A program made the translations under genes and the position numbers. A DNA stretch of 64,000 nucleotides. It comes from Asticcacaulis machinosus (lineage in GTDB: Bacteria > Pseudomonadota > Alphaproteobacteria > Caulobacterales > Caulobacteraceae). This document shows positions 10,305 through 20,314 of the stretch, one piece after another. The stretch lies in the NCBI RefSeq assembly GCF_028550435.1, contig NZ_JAQQKV010000002.1:744001-808000 (forward strand), given 5' to 3'. The notes below the pieces were generated by a model that worked only from the letters and a program-made list of their open reading frames with translations, was not told where the DNA came from and made no database searches. Numbering within the stretch: position 1 is the stretch's first letter; each line of letters starts with the position of its first letter.

Positions 10305-11046
10305 TCCGGTTGTAACCTCTCAGTCTGATACGAACCTGTCTTCGGCGTCCGATTTTGAACGGATTGCCGAAGATGGGGTTGAAATCCTGTGCGAGCCTGC
10401 CCATGTGAAGGGGCTGAAGCGTCGTGACATTGCCTCTGGTGAAGCGGCGGATGTTGCGGGCCTGATCCGTTTTGTCATTGGCCCCGATGGGCAGGTGACG
10501 CCGGATCTGTTGCAAAAGCTGCCGGGTCGCGGCCTGTGGGTTAAGGCGTCGCGTGACAGCCTTGATCTGGCCGTCAAGAAAAACCTGTTTGCCCGGGCGG
10601 CTAAGCGTCAGGTCAGGGCCAATGCTGATCTGTCGGATACGGTATGTCATCTGTTGCGCAGGCGGTGTCTTGACTTGCTGGGGATGGCGCGCCGTGAAGG
10701 CGAGATTATCTCAGGCTTTGAAAAAGTCATGGCGGCCATCCGCTCCGGTAAGGCGACATGGCTGATTGAAGCGACGGACAGTGCCGATGATGGACGTTCA
10801 AAGATTTTGGCGCTGGCTAGGGCTGTGGGTAGTGGGGCTTCGGTTTCGCCCAAAGTGTGCGGACTATTCAGTAATGACGAGCTAAGTCTGGCGCTGGGCC
10901 TTGAGAACGCGGTCCATCTGGCGCTGGTGAACGGTAAGCGCATCAGGCGCTGGAAGCACGAAGTGACGCGCCTGTCAGGGTTTGCGTCGCTCGTACCGCC
11001 ACACTGGAACTATACGGAGGGTGCGCAAGCCACAGCACCTGATTAA
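10279..11046 (+). CDS. YlxR (DUF448) / L7Ae-like RNA-binding protein
   Basis: A 255-residue protein at the usual ylxR position between nusA and infB. The N-terminal half fits YlxR: LIRFVIGPDGQVTPDL followed by PGRGLWV. The C-terminal half (LGMARREGEIISGFEKVMAAI, then IRSGKATWLIEATDSADD) resembles an L7Ae/L30e-type fold, as in other alphaproteobacterial fusions. The usual YlxR Cys of the start motif is absent (KGLKRRDIASGE). The start ATG at 10279 is chosen because AAGGGAG lies about 11 bases upstream; a longer frame from 10192 would sit deep within nusA. Its role is unproven beyond RNA binding and operon context. Confidence 0.85.
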   Translation: MTSPKPNNDPVVTSQSDTNLSSASDFERIAEDGVEILCEPAHVKGLKRRDIASGEAADVAGLIRFVIGPDGQVTPDLLQKLPGRGLWVKASRDSLDLAVKKNLFARAAKRQVRANADLSDTVCHLLRRRCLDLLGMARREGEIISGFEKVMAAIRSGKATWLIEATDSADDGRSKILALARAVGSGASVSPKVCGLFSNDELSLALGLENAVHLALVNGKRIRRWKHEVTRLSGFASLVPPHWNYTEGAQATAPD

Positions 11047-11228
11047 TACGCCGACGTGCGGATGAATTATCGACCTTGGGCCTATTATGCCTAGTATTTT
11101 GAGGCTCAAGGCAGTAAGAACGCCACAATTCATTGCCTGGGCGGGCTATGGCTCGCATTTTGGCAATTTTTGCGGATGGGTAGTTGAGCGAAACGATCTT
11201 CGTTTCCAAAAGGATTATAAGCTAGCGA

Positions 11229-14200
11229 ATGAGCGACGCGAACGATAAGAACGATGGGCCGAAAGGCGACAATACACGGGCACCTCTCACCTTGAAGCCG
11301 CGTGTCGGCGGCAGTGTGTCGACCGGCACGGTGAAGCAAAGCTTCAGCCACGGCCGCTCCAAGACCGTGGTGGTGGAAACCAAGCGCCGCATCGGTACGC
11401 CGCCGCCCGCCGGTGGCGGATCGCGTATTGAAGGCAATATGGCCGCAACCAAGCCGCAAAACACTCAAAATCAGGGCCAGCCACGCCCTCAGTCCGCGCC
11501 GCGCCCTGCCCAAGGCGGCAATCCCGGCGGCTTGCGTCAGGAAGAGCTGGATGCGCGTCGCCGCGTGATCGAGCAGGCCCGTGCCGATCAGGATCGTCGT
11601 GAGGCTGAAACACGCCAGCGCCAGCAGGCCGATGCCGCCCGCCGCGCCGCCGAAGAGGCCTCAAAGCCCGCAGCCGCCGAACCTGTTAAGTCGGAGGCAC
11701 CTGCGCCGGTAGCCGCGCCGACCCCGACTCCGGCTCCTGAGCCCGTTAAGGCGGAAGCGCCTTCGGTTCAGCTCAATCCGGCTATCGATCAGGCCCTGTC
11801 GCGTCCGGCCCGTGCGCCACGCGAAGATCAACCGCGTCCGCGCTATGATCAGCGCACGCCCGACAGCCGTAATGATCGTCCGCAAGGCGATCGTCATCAG
11901 GGTGACCGGCCAACCACGACCTATCAAGGTGGCCGCGACCGTCCTCAGGGCGATCGTCCTCAAGGGGATCGTCCTGGTTATCAGGGCAATCGTTCGCAAG
12001 GCGACCGGCCTCAAGGCGATCGCCCGCCGTTTAACCGCGATCGCCCGCAAGGGGATCGTCCGGGTTATCAGGGCAATCGTCCGCAAGGCGATCGGCCCCA
12101 AGGTGACCGTCCGCCATTTAACCGTGATCGTCCGCAAGGCGATCGTCCACCGTTTAATCGCGACCGTCCGCAAGGTGACCGCCCTCAGGGTGATCGTCCG
12201 CCGTTTAACCGTGATCGTCCGCAGGGCGATCGTGGACCGCGTCCGGCCGCCGGTGAAACCGTCCGCTATTCGGCCAATTCACCGCGTCCGCCGCGTCCTG
12301 GCACAGGCGTTTCGGCCAATGCGCCGGCGACGCCTGAGGTTGATCGTATCCGCTCATCGCGGGGTGCGGTGCCTGCTGGTAAGCCTGCCGATGTCCGTGG
12401 CCGTGTCGGTGAAGATGATGATGCCCGCGGCAAGCGTGGCAAGGCGGGCGCGCCCGTCAAGGCCGTCTCGCAAACCCGTGGTGAACCTAAGCGCCGCGAA
12501 GGCCGCCTGACCTTGCAAGCCGTTGTCGGTGACGATGAGGGCTCGGCTGACCGGATGCGTTCACTGGCGTCGGTGCGCCGTGCGCGTGAACGTGAGCGTG
12601 AAAAGCGTAAGGGCTCACAGGCCGAACAGACCCGCACCGCCCGTGAAGTGGTCATTCCTGACGTCATTACCGTTCAGGAGCTGTCCAACCGTATGGCGGT
12701 TCGTGCCGTCGATATTATCAAGATGTTGATGAAGCAGGGCATGATGCTCAAGATCAACGACATTATTGATACCGACACGGCTGAACTGGTCGCGACCGAA
12801 TTTGGTCACACCGTTAAGCGCGTGTCTGAATCCGATGTCGAAGAAGGCTTTATCGACGCCGAAGACCACGATGATGACACCGTTGTGCGGCCGCCGGTTG
12901 TGGCCGTCATGGGTCACGTTGACCACGGTAAGACTTCGCTTCTGGATGCTTTGCGCAAGGCCGATGTGGCAGCGGGTGAAGCCGGTGGCATCACTCAGCA
13001 TATCGGCGCCTATCAGGTGCGTTTGCCGGCGGGTGAAAAGGTCACCTTCCTTGATACCCCAGGTCACGCCGCCTTCTCGGCCATGCGTGCCCGTGGTGCT
13101 AATGTCACCGATATCGTGGTGCTGGTCGTTGCCGCCGATGACGGCGTCATGCCGCAGACGATTGAGGCCATCAACCATGCCCGTGCCGCCAAGACGCCGC
13201 TGATCGTAGCCGTCAACAAGATGGATAAGCACGAAGCCAACCCGCAGCGCATCATCAATGAACTTCTGCAACACGAAGTCGTGGTGGAATCGCTGGGTGG
13301 TGATACACAGATTATCGAAGTCTCGGCCAAGACCGGTCTGGGCCTTGATAATCTGATCGAAGCCCTGTTGCTTCAGGCCGAAGTGCTTGACCTGCGCGCC
13401 AATCCTGACCGTACTGCCGAAGGCGTGGTCATTGAAGCCAAGCTCGACAAGGGCCGGGGTCCGGTGGCGACGGTTCTGGTCAAGCGCGGTACGCTGAAGC
13501 GTGGCGATATCGTGGTGGCCGGCTCAAGCTGGGGCCGCGTGCGCGCCCTGATCAATGAGCGCAATGAACAACTGGCTGAGGCGGGGCCGTCTGAGCCTGT
13601 CGAAATCCTGGGCCTTGATGGGGCACCCGATCCCGGTGATACGCTGGCCGTGGTCGAAAATGACGCCCGTGCCCGTGAAATTACCGAGTATCGTCAACGT
13701 CTGCGTCGCGAAAAGATGGTGGCTCCGGTGGGTGCCGTCTCTCTGACCGACATGATGTCGAAGTTGCAGGATAAGAAGCTGAAAGAGTTGCCGCTGATCA
13801 TCAAATCGGATGTTCAGGGCTCGACCGAAGCGATTATCGGCTCGCTCGATAAGCTGGCGACCGACGAAGTTCGTGCCCGTATCATCCATTCGGGTGCCGG
13901 TGCGATTACGGAATCGGATGTCCAACTGGCCAAGGGTTCTAACTCTCCGATCATCGGCTTTAACGTGCGGGCTTCCAAGCAGGCGCGTGATCTGGCCGAA
14001 CGTGAAGGCGTGGAAATCCGCTATTATGCGATCATCTACGACCTGATCGATGACATCAAGGGCGTGCTGTCGGGCATGCTGGCGCCGATCCAGCGCGAAA
14101 CCTTCCTCGGCAATGCCGAAGTCCTTGAGGTGTTTGACATCTCCAAGGTCGGTAAGGTTGCGGGTTGTCGCGTCACCGAAGGCCGGGTCGAGAAGGGGGC

Positions 14201-14396
14201 GCGTGTGCGTATCCTGCGCGACAACGTCGTCATTCAGGAAATGGGTGTGCTTTCGACGCTCAAGCGCTTTAAGGATGAGGTCAACTCGGTCGTGGTCGGT
14301 CAGGAATGCGGTATGGCCTTCAATGGCTTCCAGGATCTCAAGGCCGGTGACTTTATCGAATGCTTTACGGTCGAAGAGATCAAGCGCAGTCTCTAG
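11229..14396 (+). CDS. infB: translation initiation factor IF-2
   Basis: IF-2 is the GTPase that brings initiator tRNA to the 30S subunit and promotes subunit joining. The G domain starts near residue 560: [15 protein letters not shown] (G1), [10 protein letters not shown] (G2), DTPGHAAF (G3), NKMD (G4). Domains II, C1 and C2 follow to the end ([14 protein letters not shown]). The 1055-residue length is large because the N-terminal region carries an Ala/Pro/Glu-rich stretch and a long PQGDRP/FNRD/YQGN repeat tract (residues about 217-337). In most relatives rbfA follows directly; here rbfA is 6 kb away. Confidence 0.97.
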   Translation: MSDANDKNDGPKGDNTRAPLTLKPRVGGSVSTGTVKQSFSHGRSKTVVVETKRRIGTPPPAGGGSRIEGNMAATKPQNTQNQGQPRPQSAPRPAQGGNPGGLRQEELDARRRVIEQARADQDRREAETRQRQQADAARRAAEEASKPAAAEPVKSEAPAPVAAPTPTPAPEPVKAEAPSVQLNPAIDQALSRPARAPREDQPRPRYDQRTPDSRNDRPQGDRHQGDRPTTTYQGGRDRPQGDRPQGDRPGYQGNRSQGDRPQGDRPPFNRDRPQGDRPGYQGNRPQGDRPQGDRPPFNRDRPQGDRPPFNRDRPQGDRPQGDRPPFNRDRPQGDRGPRPAAGETVRYSANSPRPPRPGTGVSANAPATPEVDRIRSSRGAVPAGKPADVRGRVGEDDDARGKRGKAGAPVKAVSQTRGEPKRREGRLTLQAVVGDDEGSADRMRSLASVRRAREREREKRKGSQAEQTRTAREVVIPDVITVQELSNRMAVRAVDIIKMLMKQGMMLKINDIIDTDTAELVATEFGHTVKRVSESDVEEGFIDAEDHDDDTVVRPPVVAVMGHVDHGKTSLLDALRKADVAAGEAGGITQHIGAYQVRLPAGEKVTFLDTPGHAAFSAMRARGANVTDIVVLVVAADDGVMPQTIEAINHARAAKTPLIVAVNKMDKHEANPQRIINELLQHEVVVESLGGDTQIIEVSAKTGLGLDNLIEALLLQAEVLDLRANPDRTAEGVVIEAKLDKGRGPVATVLVKRGTLKRGDIVVAGSSWGRVRALINERNEQLAEAGPSEPVEILGLDGAPDPGDTLAVVENDARAREITEYRQRLRREKMVAPVGAVSLTDMMSKLQDKKLKELPLIIKSDVQGSTEAIIGSLDKLATDEVRARIIHSGAGAITESDVQLAKGSNSPIIGFNVRASKQARDLAEREGVEIRYYAIIYDLIDDIKGVLSGMLAPIQRETFLGNAEVLEVFDISKVGKVAGCRVTEGRVEKGARVRILRDNVVIQEMGVLSTLKRFKDEVNSVVVGQECGMAFNGFQDLKAGDFIECFTVEEIKRSL
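11878..12240 (+). repeat. in-frame PQGDRP / PPFNRDR / PGYQGNR repeat tract in infB
   Basis: Around 363 bp coding for reiterated six- to eight-residue blocks: PQGDRP at least ten times, PPFNRDR four times and GYQGNR twice. The codons vary between units (gat/gac, cgt/cgc, caa/cag), so the array is old enough to have drifted or is under selection on the protein. The tract is strongly basic and Pro/Gly-rich and is probably disordered. Confidence 0.9.
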
Positions 14397-14420
14397 TCTT
14401 AAAAAGTTAAGCCTAAAATT

Positions 14421-14456
14421 AAGGGGTGTGGGGTCTGTGACCCCACGCCTTTTTTC
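14421..14456 (+). terminator. rho-independent terminator of infB
   Basis: GTGGGGTC (14428-14435) pairs with GACCCCAC (14439-14446); the stem extends through AAGG/CCTT and is followed by a T-run. Similar hairpins occur at 33081-33107, 61239-61275 and 61295-61311. Confidence 0.9.
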
Positions 14457-14526
14457 TTTCATTTGAAACCTTTGACTTTTCGCAAGATTTGCCTGCTATA
14501 GCGGGACAAACCTTTGGAATACGCCT

Positions 14527-15405
14527 GTGCCTGATACGACCTTTTTCGATCCGTCTCATTACGTCCTGATCATCAAATGCCCGGATACGCGCGGTATTGT
14601 CGCGGCGGTGTCGGGCTATCTGAACGACAATGACATTTCGATCGTCGAGTCGAACCAGTTTAACGACGCGCAGGGTGACACATTCTATGTCCGGGTCGTG
14701 TTCCGTCAGGCGGGCGGGCGGATGCCGCCGATGCAGATTCTTGAAGAAGGGTTTAAGCCCATCGCGCATCGATTCAGCATGGAATGGAAAATCCATAACC
14801 TAAGCGTCAAGCCCAAGGTTCTGATTGCTGTGTCGAAATTCGGCCACTGCCTTTATGAGCTGCTGCACCGCTGGCGGGCGGGTTTGCTGCCGGTCGATAT
14901 CGCGGCGGTGGTCTCAAACCACGAAGACATGCGCTCCTTTGTTGAATGGAACGGCCTGACCTATGTCCATCTGCCGATCACCAAAGACACCAAGGCCGAA
15001 CAGGAAGCGCAGTTCCTGAAACTGATCGATGACCATCATGTCGATCTGGTGGTGCTGGCGCGTTACATGCAGATTCTGTCGGATGAAATGAGCCGTAAGC
15101 TGGATGGCCGCTGCATCAATATCCACCACTCGTTCCTGCCGTCATTCAAGGGCGCCAAGCCCTACCATCAGGCCCATCAGCGCGGGGTAAAGATCATCGG
15201 GGCGACGGCGCATTACGTTACCTCTGACCTCGATGAAGGCCCGATTATTGAGCAGGACGTTCAGCGTGTTCACCACGGTCATACACCGGAACAACTGGTG
15301 GCCATCGGTCAGGATATTGAGGCGCGCGTGCTGGCGCGGGCCGTGACCTGGCACTCTGAGCGCCGGGTGATTATCAATGGCAGTAAAACGGTGGTCTTCT
15401 CCTGA
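14527..15405 (+). CDS. purU: formyltetrahydrofolate deformylase
   Basis: PurU hydrolyses 10-formyl-THF to formate and THF, balancing one-carbon pools. An N-terminal ACT domain (YVLIIKCPDTRGIVAAVSGYL, about 10-90) precedes a formyltransferase-type hydrolase domain with NIHHSFLPSFKGAKPYHQA and ATAHYVTSDLDEGPII, which carries the His and Asp of the active site. The 292-residue length is typical. GTG at 14527 is the start. It is the first gene of the block that separates infB from rbfA and lies after the infB terminator, so it has its own promoter. Confidence 0.95.
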   Translation: MPDTTFFDPSHYVLIIKCPDTRGIVAAVSGYLNDNDISIVESNQFNDAQGDTFYVRVVFRQAGGRMPPMQILEEGFKPIAHRFSMEWKIHNLSVKPKVLIAVSKFGHCLYELLHRWRAGLLPVDIAAVVSNHEDMRSFVEWNGLTYVHLPITKDTKAEQEAQFLKLIDDHHVDLVVLARYMQILSDEMSRKLDGRCINIHHSFLPSFKGAKPYHQAHQRGVKIIGATAHYVTSDLDEGPIIEQDVQRVHHGHTPEQLVAIGQDIEARVLARAVTWHSERRVIINGSKTVVFS

Positions 15406-15510
15406 ACCGTGTGAGCGGACGCAAAAGATTCTCTTAATAAGCGGTTAAATGCTCTTGTCAGGCGCAATTTGGCGTTGCAGTATCGGCCCCATACAGAGGG
15501 GCCTAATATC

Positions 15511-16209
15511 ATGTCCGATGCCGTCATAACGGTTGTAAAAAAAGGGCGTAAGCGAAAACAACCCCAGATTTCAAATCTTTATATAACGCTTTACGGCGAA
15601 TATGATGGCGTCGGTATGGGCTGCCTCAGCGATGACAGTCTTTATCTCACTCAGCGCGGTCTGGCGCGCCTGTGCGGGGTTCAGAATGCACATATCGGCA
15701 CGATCAGTACCGACTGGCAAACTGATAAGCCGCGCATCCGGGCGATTAAGGCGCGGCTTGAAACGGTGAATGAAAACCGCTCAAGCCCTCACCGTGTCAT
15801 GAGCCATAAGGGCCGCATCCAGCATACCTATGATATGGCGATGTGCCGGGCGATCCTCGCCTATTATGCCTTTGATGCAGGACGGCAGACCCAGCCGGAG
15901 GCCGAACTACATTTCAGGGCCTATGATGGTGAGGGGTTGGAAGCATATGTTCGGCATGCTCTGTTGGTGGGACTAAGCGCGGTTGAGGATGTGCCTGTGC
16001 AACCGATCCGTTTTCAGCCCGTTGTTGCAGAGATAGAAACTCCTGTCGCTCAGGCCGATGCCGTAAGCGATATGATCCGCTCGTACTACGATTTGTCGTT
16101 CATGATGGCACAGGCCTATGTGGCCTGGCTGAATGCACTGATGCAGCGGGCGGCGTGGAATAACCGGCTGGGTCTATATGTGCCGCTCAGGGCGTTTCTG
16201 ACCTCTTGA
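15511..16209 (+). CDS. protein of unknown function (possible antirepressor-like N-terminus)
   Basis: A 232-residue protein I do not recognise. The ATG at 15511 is chosen because GAGGGG lies about 10 bases upstream; a frame open from 15469 is probably not used. A basic N-terminus (VVKKGRKRKQ) is followed by LYLTQRGLARLCGV and AHIGTISTDW, a pattern like the N-terminal part of phage antirepressor/BRO-type proteins, and then CRAILAYYAFDAGRQTQ. This likeness is by eye and weak. The C-terminal part has no evident domain. Its 3' end overlaps the convergent DUF418 gene by 23 bp. Confidence 0.6.
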   Translation: MSDAVITVVKKGRKRKQPQISNLYITLYGEYDGVGMGCLSDDSLYLTQRGLARLCGVQNAHIGTISTDWQTDKPRIRAIKARLETVNENRSSPHRVMSHKGRIQHTYDMAMCRAILAYYAFDAGRQTQPEAELHFRAYDGEGLEAYVRHALLVGLSAVEDVPVQPIRFQPVVAEIETPVAQADAVSDMIRSYYDLSFMMAQAYVAWLNALMQRAAWNNRLGLYVPLRAFLTS

Positions 16210-17386
16210 ACGGCACTTTTATTGTCAGATAGGTCGCCGCACGCCACAGCCATTCCAGCGGGCCGTACAGGAATGCCTTAAACCAAAGATGGGCAAAGCC
16301 GACCTGAGCGGCGAAGGCAGCCAGCCCGATCAGTATAGCTTCCGACTGGGTCATGGTGGCGTGCATCCCAAGGCCATAACCATAAAATACCGGTACGAAA
16401 ATCAGCGATTGTGCGACATAAAGCGTCAGAGTCATCCGCCCGGCTGGAGCCAGAACGTTGAGCGCCTTGTGGGCAAGGCTGTAATACAGGCTCATGAAAC
16501 CCAGCATAAGTGCCGCCATAACGCTCAGGTCAAACAGGCTGGAGACAACCGATCCAAACAGGCTGCGAGGCATGAACATGGCCTCTGACGCGGGCATCAA
16601 CCCGGTAACTGAACCCCGAACGTGATAAAGCGTCAGGGCTGTCACAATGGCGATGACCAGTCCGATCACGCGAGCTTTCACAAACCGCGAGGGCTCGCGG
16701 AAAAAGCCGATCCGGCCCAGTACCATGCCGATCAGGGACAGACCCAAAATCTGGCTGAGGCGGCCGGATTCGTACATAAACAACCACTTAAACGCATGGC
16801 CGTCGGTGATATTCATGGCGATGGTATCGCTAAATCCGCCGCTTAAATACACTTCAGGAATCTTTGCGCTCCAGAACTTCAGGGGTTGATTGGCCCATTC
16901 GGCACCATTCAGGCCGCTGATAATTTGCGCCCACATCAAAGGCTGAGCCAAGAAAAACACGCCGATGGTAATGATCACGGCGTTGGATTTCAGACGGTAA
17001 AATGGCAGCAGAAACAGGCCCATAACGGCCAGAACCTGCAGCACATCGCCGCGATACCAGACCGCATGCGCACAGCCAATGAGGAATAAAACGACCAGTC
17101 TCCAGATAAACCGGCCGGTGAAATCAACACCCTTTTGGGCGGAGCGATCCATGATTATGAAGAACGATACCCCAAAACACAGTGCCAGCAGGGCAAAGGC
17201 CTTACCGGCAAAGATAGTGAATATGATATCGTGCCAGATAAGCTGGGCCGGATCGGTCACCGGATGGGCCCAGTAAAGCTCATAAAGCTCAGGCATATGG
17301 ACGATGAACAGCCCAAACAGGGCAAAGCCGCGCAGGGCGTCTAGGCCCTCCATCCGCGGGGTGAATTCAGGTTTGGTCGGCGCCAC
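16187..17386 (-). CDS. DUF418 (YeiB-like) inner-membrane protein
   Basis: A 399-residue polytopic protein with about ten hydrophobic segments. The opening EGLDALRGFALFGLFIVHM and the block LVVLFLIGCAHAVWYRGDVL are typical of DUF418/YeiB proteins, which are distant relatives of acyltransferase-3 enzymes. Its function is not established; transfer of an acyl or similar group across the membrane is plausible. The next gene upstream on the same strand encodes an adenylation-carrier-acyltransferase fusion, so both may modify an envelope component. The gap between them is 89 bp. Confidence 0.85.
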   Translation of the reverse strand: MAPTKPEFTPRMEGLDALRGFALFGLFIVHMPELYELYWAHPVTDPAQLIWHDIIFTIFAGKAFALLALCFGVSFFIIMDRSAQKGVDFTGRFIWRLVVLFLIGCAHAVWYRGDVLQVLAVMGLFLLPFYRLKSNAVIITIGVFFLAQPLMWAQIISGLNGAEWANQPLKFWSAKIPEVYLSGGFSDTIAMNITDGHAFKWLFMYESGRLSQILGLSLIGMVLGRIGFFREPSRFVKARVIGLVIAIVTALTLYHVRGSVTGLMPASEAMFMPRSLFGSVVSSLFDLSVMAALMLGFMSLYYSLAHKALNVLAPAGRMTLTLYVAQSLIFVPVFYGYGLGMHATMTQSEAILIGLAAFAAQVGFAHLWFKAFLYGPLEWLWRAATYLTIKVPFKRSETP

Positions 17387-17475
17387 GGTGTTTCCCCATA
17401 TCTGTTATTCCGCCTGACTAATGCGGGCGCTTTTTTAGCCGTATAACAGGATTTGGAGCGTCGGGCCAGACGGGG

Positions 17476-20235
17476 TCAAACCGTCCGCAGTGGCCCGCCG
17501 TTGAAGATAAAGCTTAAGGTTTTTGAGCGGGCAATGCCCATATAAACGCCCCACGAACAGATCAGTGTGCCTGTGGTGGTCAGGGCAATCGACAGGATCG
17601 GTTCGATATCCAGCTTAAGACATATACCACTGAACACCAGCACAAACACCATGTGCCACAGATAGATAACAAACGAGGCATCCAGCAGCCGCGCCACCAT
17701 CGGATGGGGTTTATTGGCCCACTTGTGCATCAGGCTGAGGAAAATCTGCGTCCCCAATAGTCCGCAGGGCAGCCAGTTAATGTTCTGAGCGATCTTACCG
17801 ATGAAGGTTTGAGAGTGGTCGTAATATACAAACACACAAATCAGTGCCGCCCCCAGGATATAGGCAAATGCTGAGGGTTTGAGAAACCAGTCAAGCAGCT
17901 TGGGCTGGCTTGCCAATATGGCGCCCAAAAAGAAGGCCGGGCCGAACGCCAGGATCGAACGATACTCATACACACCAAACAGCAGGTCATGTTCCGCGCT
18001 CAAAATCCGGCCCAAAGCCGCCAGCCCAAGGCCCCAGCCAGACAGAAAGACCAGCATCAGGCACCAGACCAGATTGGGTTTGGTGCTGACCTTATCAAGA
18101 AAGCGCTGCGCCAGGTGGCCGGTCAGGCCGCGCTTATGAGCCGCCCAGAATAGCGCCAAAAGGCCAATCAGAGCCAAAAGCGTAATCAGGAACCAGCGGT
18201 GGGTGACCCATTGCGGCGACAGGGTTGTGACCATGCTCAGCCAATACTCGAAAGCCGGCGGGCCCTCCCGGCCGGGGGTTATGGCGATGGCCGCCATTTC
18301 AAGCGGGGCCAGCAGCAGGCTGCCCAAAACGACGGGGACACCCAGACGCACGAATTGCCGGTCGAACCATTTTCTGACCTCGGTCCGCTTCAGGATCAGC
18401 AGCGAGAAACATCCGCTGATGAAAAAGAACGCAAACATCCGAAAGCTGTGGGTCAAGGCGGCAAAAATAGTGGCAAAATGCGAAGTGTGAGCTGAGGTGA
18501 TCAGCCAGTCCTTATGTTCGCTGAAGACCATAGCCGCGTGATAAGGGATGCCCATCAGCAGCATAAGTACGCGGCAGGTATTGAGATAATGAAGCCGGTT
18601 GCCCGCAGATTCGCGCACGATCTGACCCCTCATAGCTTCGAGGGCATCTATGGTCTGCAATTCCCAGTCTTCAGGCAGGAAGCCGAGATAGTCCTCAATC
18701 GCCAGAGAGATCTGCACATAGGACAGTGAATCCCCGGATAGGGACGCAAAAGTGGAACTGCCATCCAGCGCTTTGGCACCGGACAGAGCCGCATATATGG
18801 CTTCAATGCTGGCCCAGCGTGACTTGGGTGCCGAGTAGTCATTGGCTGCTGCCTTTGGGCTTTCGGCCTGGCGCAACAGAGCCTGATAATCGGTTTTACC
18901 GTTGGACAGCCGCGGCATAGCGTCAAGTTTAAGCACTGAGACCATAAAGGCCGGCAGTTTATAGGTTTCACTGACCCATGCGCTCAAAGCGTCTGTGTCG
19001 GTCTCGGCGGTGGTGGCGATGACAATCTTATCGTCCGTGCCGGTGCAGGCAACCTCGCCTAAACGCTCCTGCAGTCTTTGCTCGACATCATCAAGGTTAA
19101 GCCGCACGCCGAAGGGTTTGATAAAGCGCTTGGCGCGACCGATGATATAGAACAGGCCGTCCGCGTTCCGGCAGGCAATATCCCCGGTCAGGAGGTGAGG
19201 AAGCCGCTCGTCATGGGCAAGATCGGGCAGACTTTCCGCATAGCCCATCATCACATTATCGCCTTCATAGACCAGTTCACCGGGCATATCAGGTGCAGTG
19301 ATCTCAGTGCCGTCCTCTGACTTGAGCCACAGGCGCCCACCGGGGATGGCGCGGCCGATACAGTCCGGATGCTGATGGGCCATGTCCGGCGGCAGATAGG
19401 CCATGCGCGGGGCGGCCTCGGTCTGGCCATACATCACAAAGAACTTCCAGCCCTGTTGTTGGCTGAGTTCGGTATAACGGGTAACCAGTGCGGGCGACAG
19501 TTTACCGCCCGCCTGGGTGACATAGCGCAGGGTTTTCAGATTATCGAGATAGCGGCTGCGTTCCAGAACTTCGAAGCTATAGGGCACACCAGATAATCCG
19601 GTCACCTTGTGTGCTTCAACCGCCTGCCAGAGTTCGGGATCAGTGAACGAGGCTTCGCTCAGGGCGACCGATCCGCCACACAACAGATGGCTGTGCAGGA
19701 TCGACAGGCCAAAAGAATAGCTGAACTTGAGATTAAGCAGAGCGCGGTCTTTGGCCGTCAGTTCAAGATATTGTGTAATTGATCGGGCATTGGCCTGCAG
19801 GTTCTTAACCGACAGCTTGACCAGTTTAGCGGTGCCGGTTGAGCCTGATGTTGACAACAGCACACTGACGTCCGGATGCAGGCCCAGACCTTGCGTGTGG
19901 CGCACCGTAATGTTGCCGTCAGAGTCTTCTGGGCGGATCACGAAATGCGGATTATAGCGGGCAATCAGATCGTCCAGACGCGCCGGCTCATAGTCCGAAT
20001 ACAGATGAACCGCATAGCCGGCTCGCAGACAGGCCAGATACCGCACCACGGATTTGGCATCATTGCGTACGCCCAGAAACACCAGTGCCTTCTGATCCGG
20101 CAAGGCGCCTTTCAGGTGTCCGGCCAGTTGATCGCAGCGTGCCGACAGGTCGCCATAGCTGATTTTGACATCACCCTCGATCAGAGCGATCGAGCGTGAG
20201 GGGTGTGTCAAACTGAAAAACGAGGCGGTTGCCAT
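17476..20235 (-). CDS. adenylation-carrier-acyltransferase (AMP-binding / PP-binding / AT-3) fusion protein
   Basis: A 919-residue three-part protein. Residues 1-460 form an AMP-binding enzyme: LSTSGSTGTAKLVKLS (127-142), YGQTEAA (269-275), TGD (350-352) and the catalytic Lys in SNGKTDY (Lys447). Residues about 475-540 form an acyl/peptidyl carrier domain with LSGDSLSYVQ, Ser503 being the phosphopantetheine site. From about 548 it becomes a membrane acyltransferase-3 domain: CRVLMLLMGIPYHAAMV keeps the Arg and His of that family (R555, H566), with FFISGCFSLL and YLWHMVF later. All catalytic elements are present. I infer that it activates a carboxylic acid, loads it on its own carrier and passes it across the inner membrane. 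Substrate and acceptor are unknown. Confidence 0.85.
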   Translation of the reverse strand: MATASFFSLTHPSRSIALIEGDVKISYGDLSARCDQLAGHLKGALPDQKALVFLGVRNDAKSVVRYLACLRAGYAVHLYSDYEPARLDDLIARYNPHFVIRPEDSDGNITVRHTQGLGLHPDVSVLLSTSGSTGTAKLVKLSVKNLQANARSITQYLELTAKDRALLNLKFSYSFGLSILHSHLLCGGSVALSEASFTDPELWQAVEAHKVTGLSGVPYSFEVLERSRYLDNLKTLRYVTQAGGKLSPALVTRYTELSQQQGWKFFVMYGQTEAAPRMAYLPPDMAHQHPDCIGRAIPGGRLWLKSEDGTEITAPDMPGELVYEGDNVMMGYAESLPDLAHDERLPHLLTGDIACRNADGLFYIIGRAKRFIKPFGVRLNLDDVEQRLQERLGEVACTGTDDKIVIATTAETDTDALSAWVSETYKLPAFMVSVLKLDAMPRLSNGKTDYQALLRQAESPKAAANDYSAPKSRWASIEAIYAALSGAKALDGSSTFASLSGDSLSYVQISLAIEDYLGFLPEDWELQTIDALEAMRGQIVRESAGNRLHYLNTCRVLMLLMGIPYHAAMVFSEHKDWLITSAHTSHFATIFAALTHSFRMFAFFFISGCFSLLILKRTEVRKWFDRQFVRLGVPVVLGSLLLAPLEMAAIAITPGREGPPAFEYWLSMVTTLSPQWVTHRWFLITLLALIGLLALFWAAHKRGLTGHLAQRFLDKVSTKPNLVWCLMLVFLSGWGLGLAALGRILSAEHDLLFGVYEYRSILAFGPAFFLGAILASQPKLLDWFLKPSAFAYILGAALICVFVYYDHSQTFIGKIAQNINWLPCGLLGTQIFLSLMHKWANKPHPMVARLLDASFVIYLWHMVFVLVFSGICLKLDIEPILSIALTTTGTLICSWGVYMGIARSKTLSFIFNGGPLRTV

Positions 20236-20276
20236 GCGATAATCCGGTGTCGGGCGTATTGGATCGTGGTTTGTGC

Positions 20277-20314
20277 AATTCCCATACCAAGAGCCGTATT
20301 AAATATCGGGAATT
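20277..20314. promoter_or_regulatory. inverted repeat upstream of the fusion gene
   Basis: AATTCCC (20277-20283) and GGGAATT (20308-20314) form 7 bp arms separated by 24 bp, 42 bp upstream of the minus-strand fusion gene at 20235. It could be an operator or a leader hairpin. The rest of the 240 bp gap to rbfA shows nothing I can name. Confidence 0.35.

Noticed and set aside
11878-12240. Could the repeats be a CRISPR array?
   Set aside because: Units are 18-40 bp in frame, without equal spacers, and encode IF-2 sequence continuous with the rest of the gene.
11661-12510. Repetitive open frames on both strands around the infB repeat
   Set aside because: These are shadows of the PQGDRP tract; the repeat makes all frames look like low-complexity proteins.
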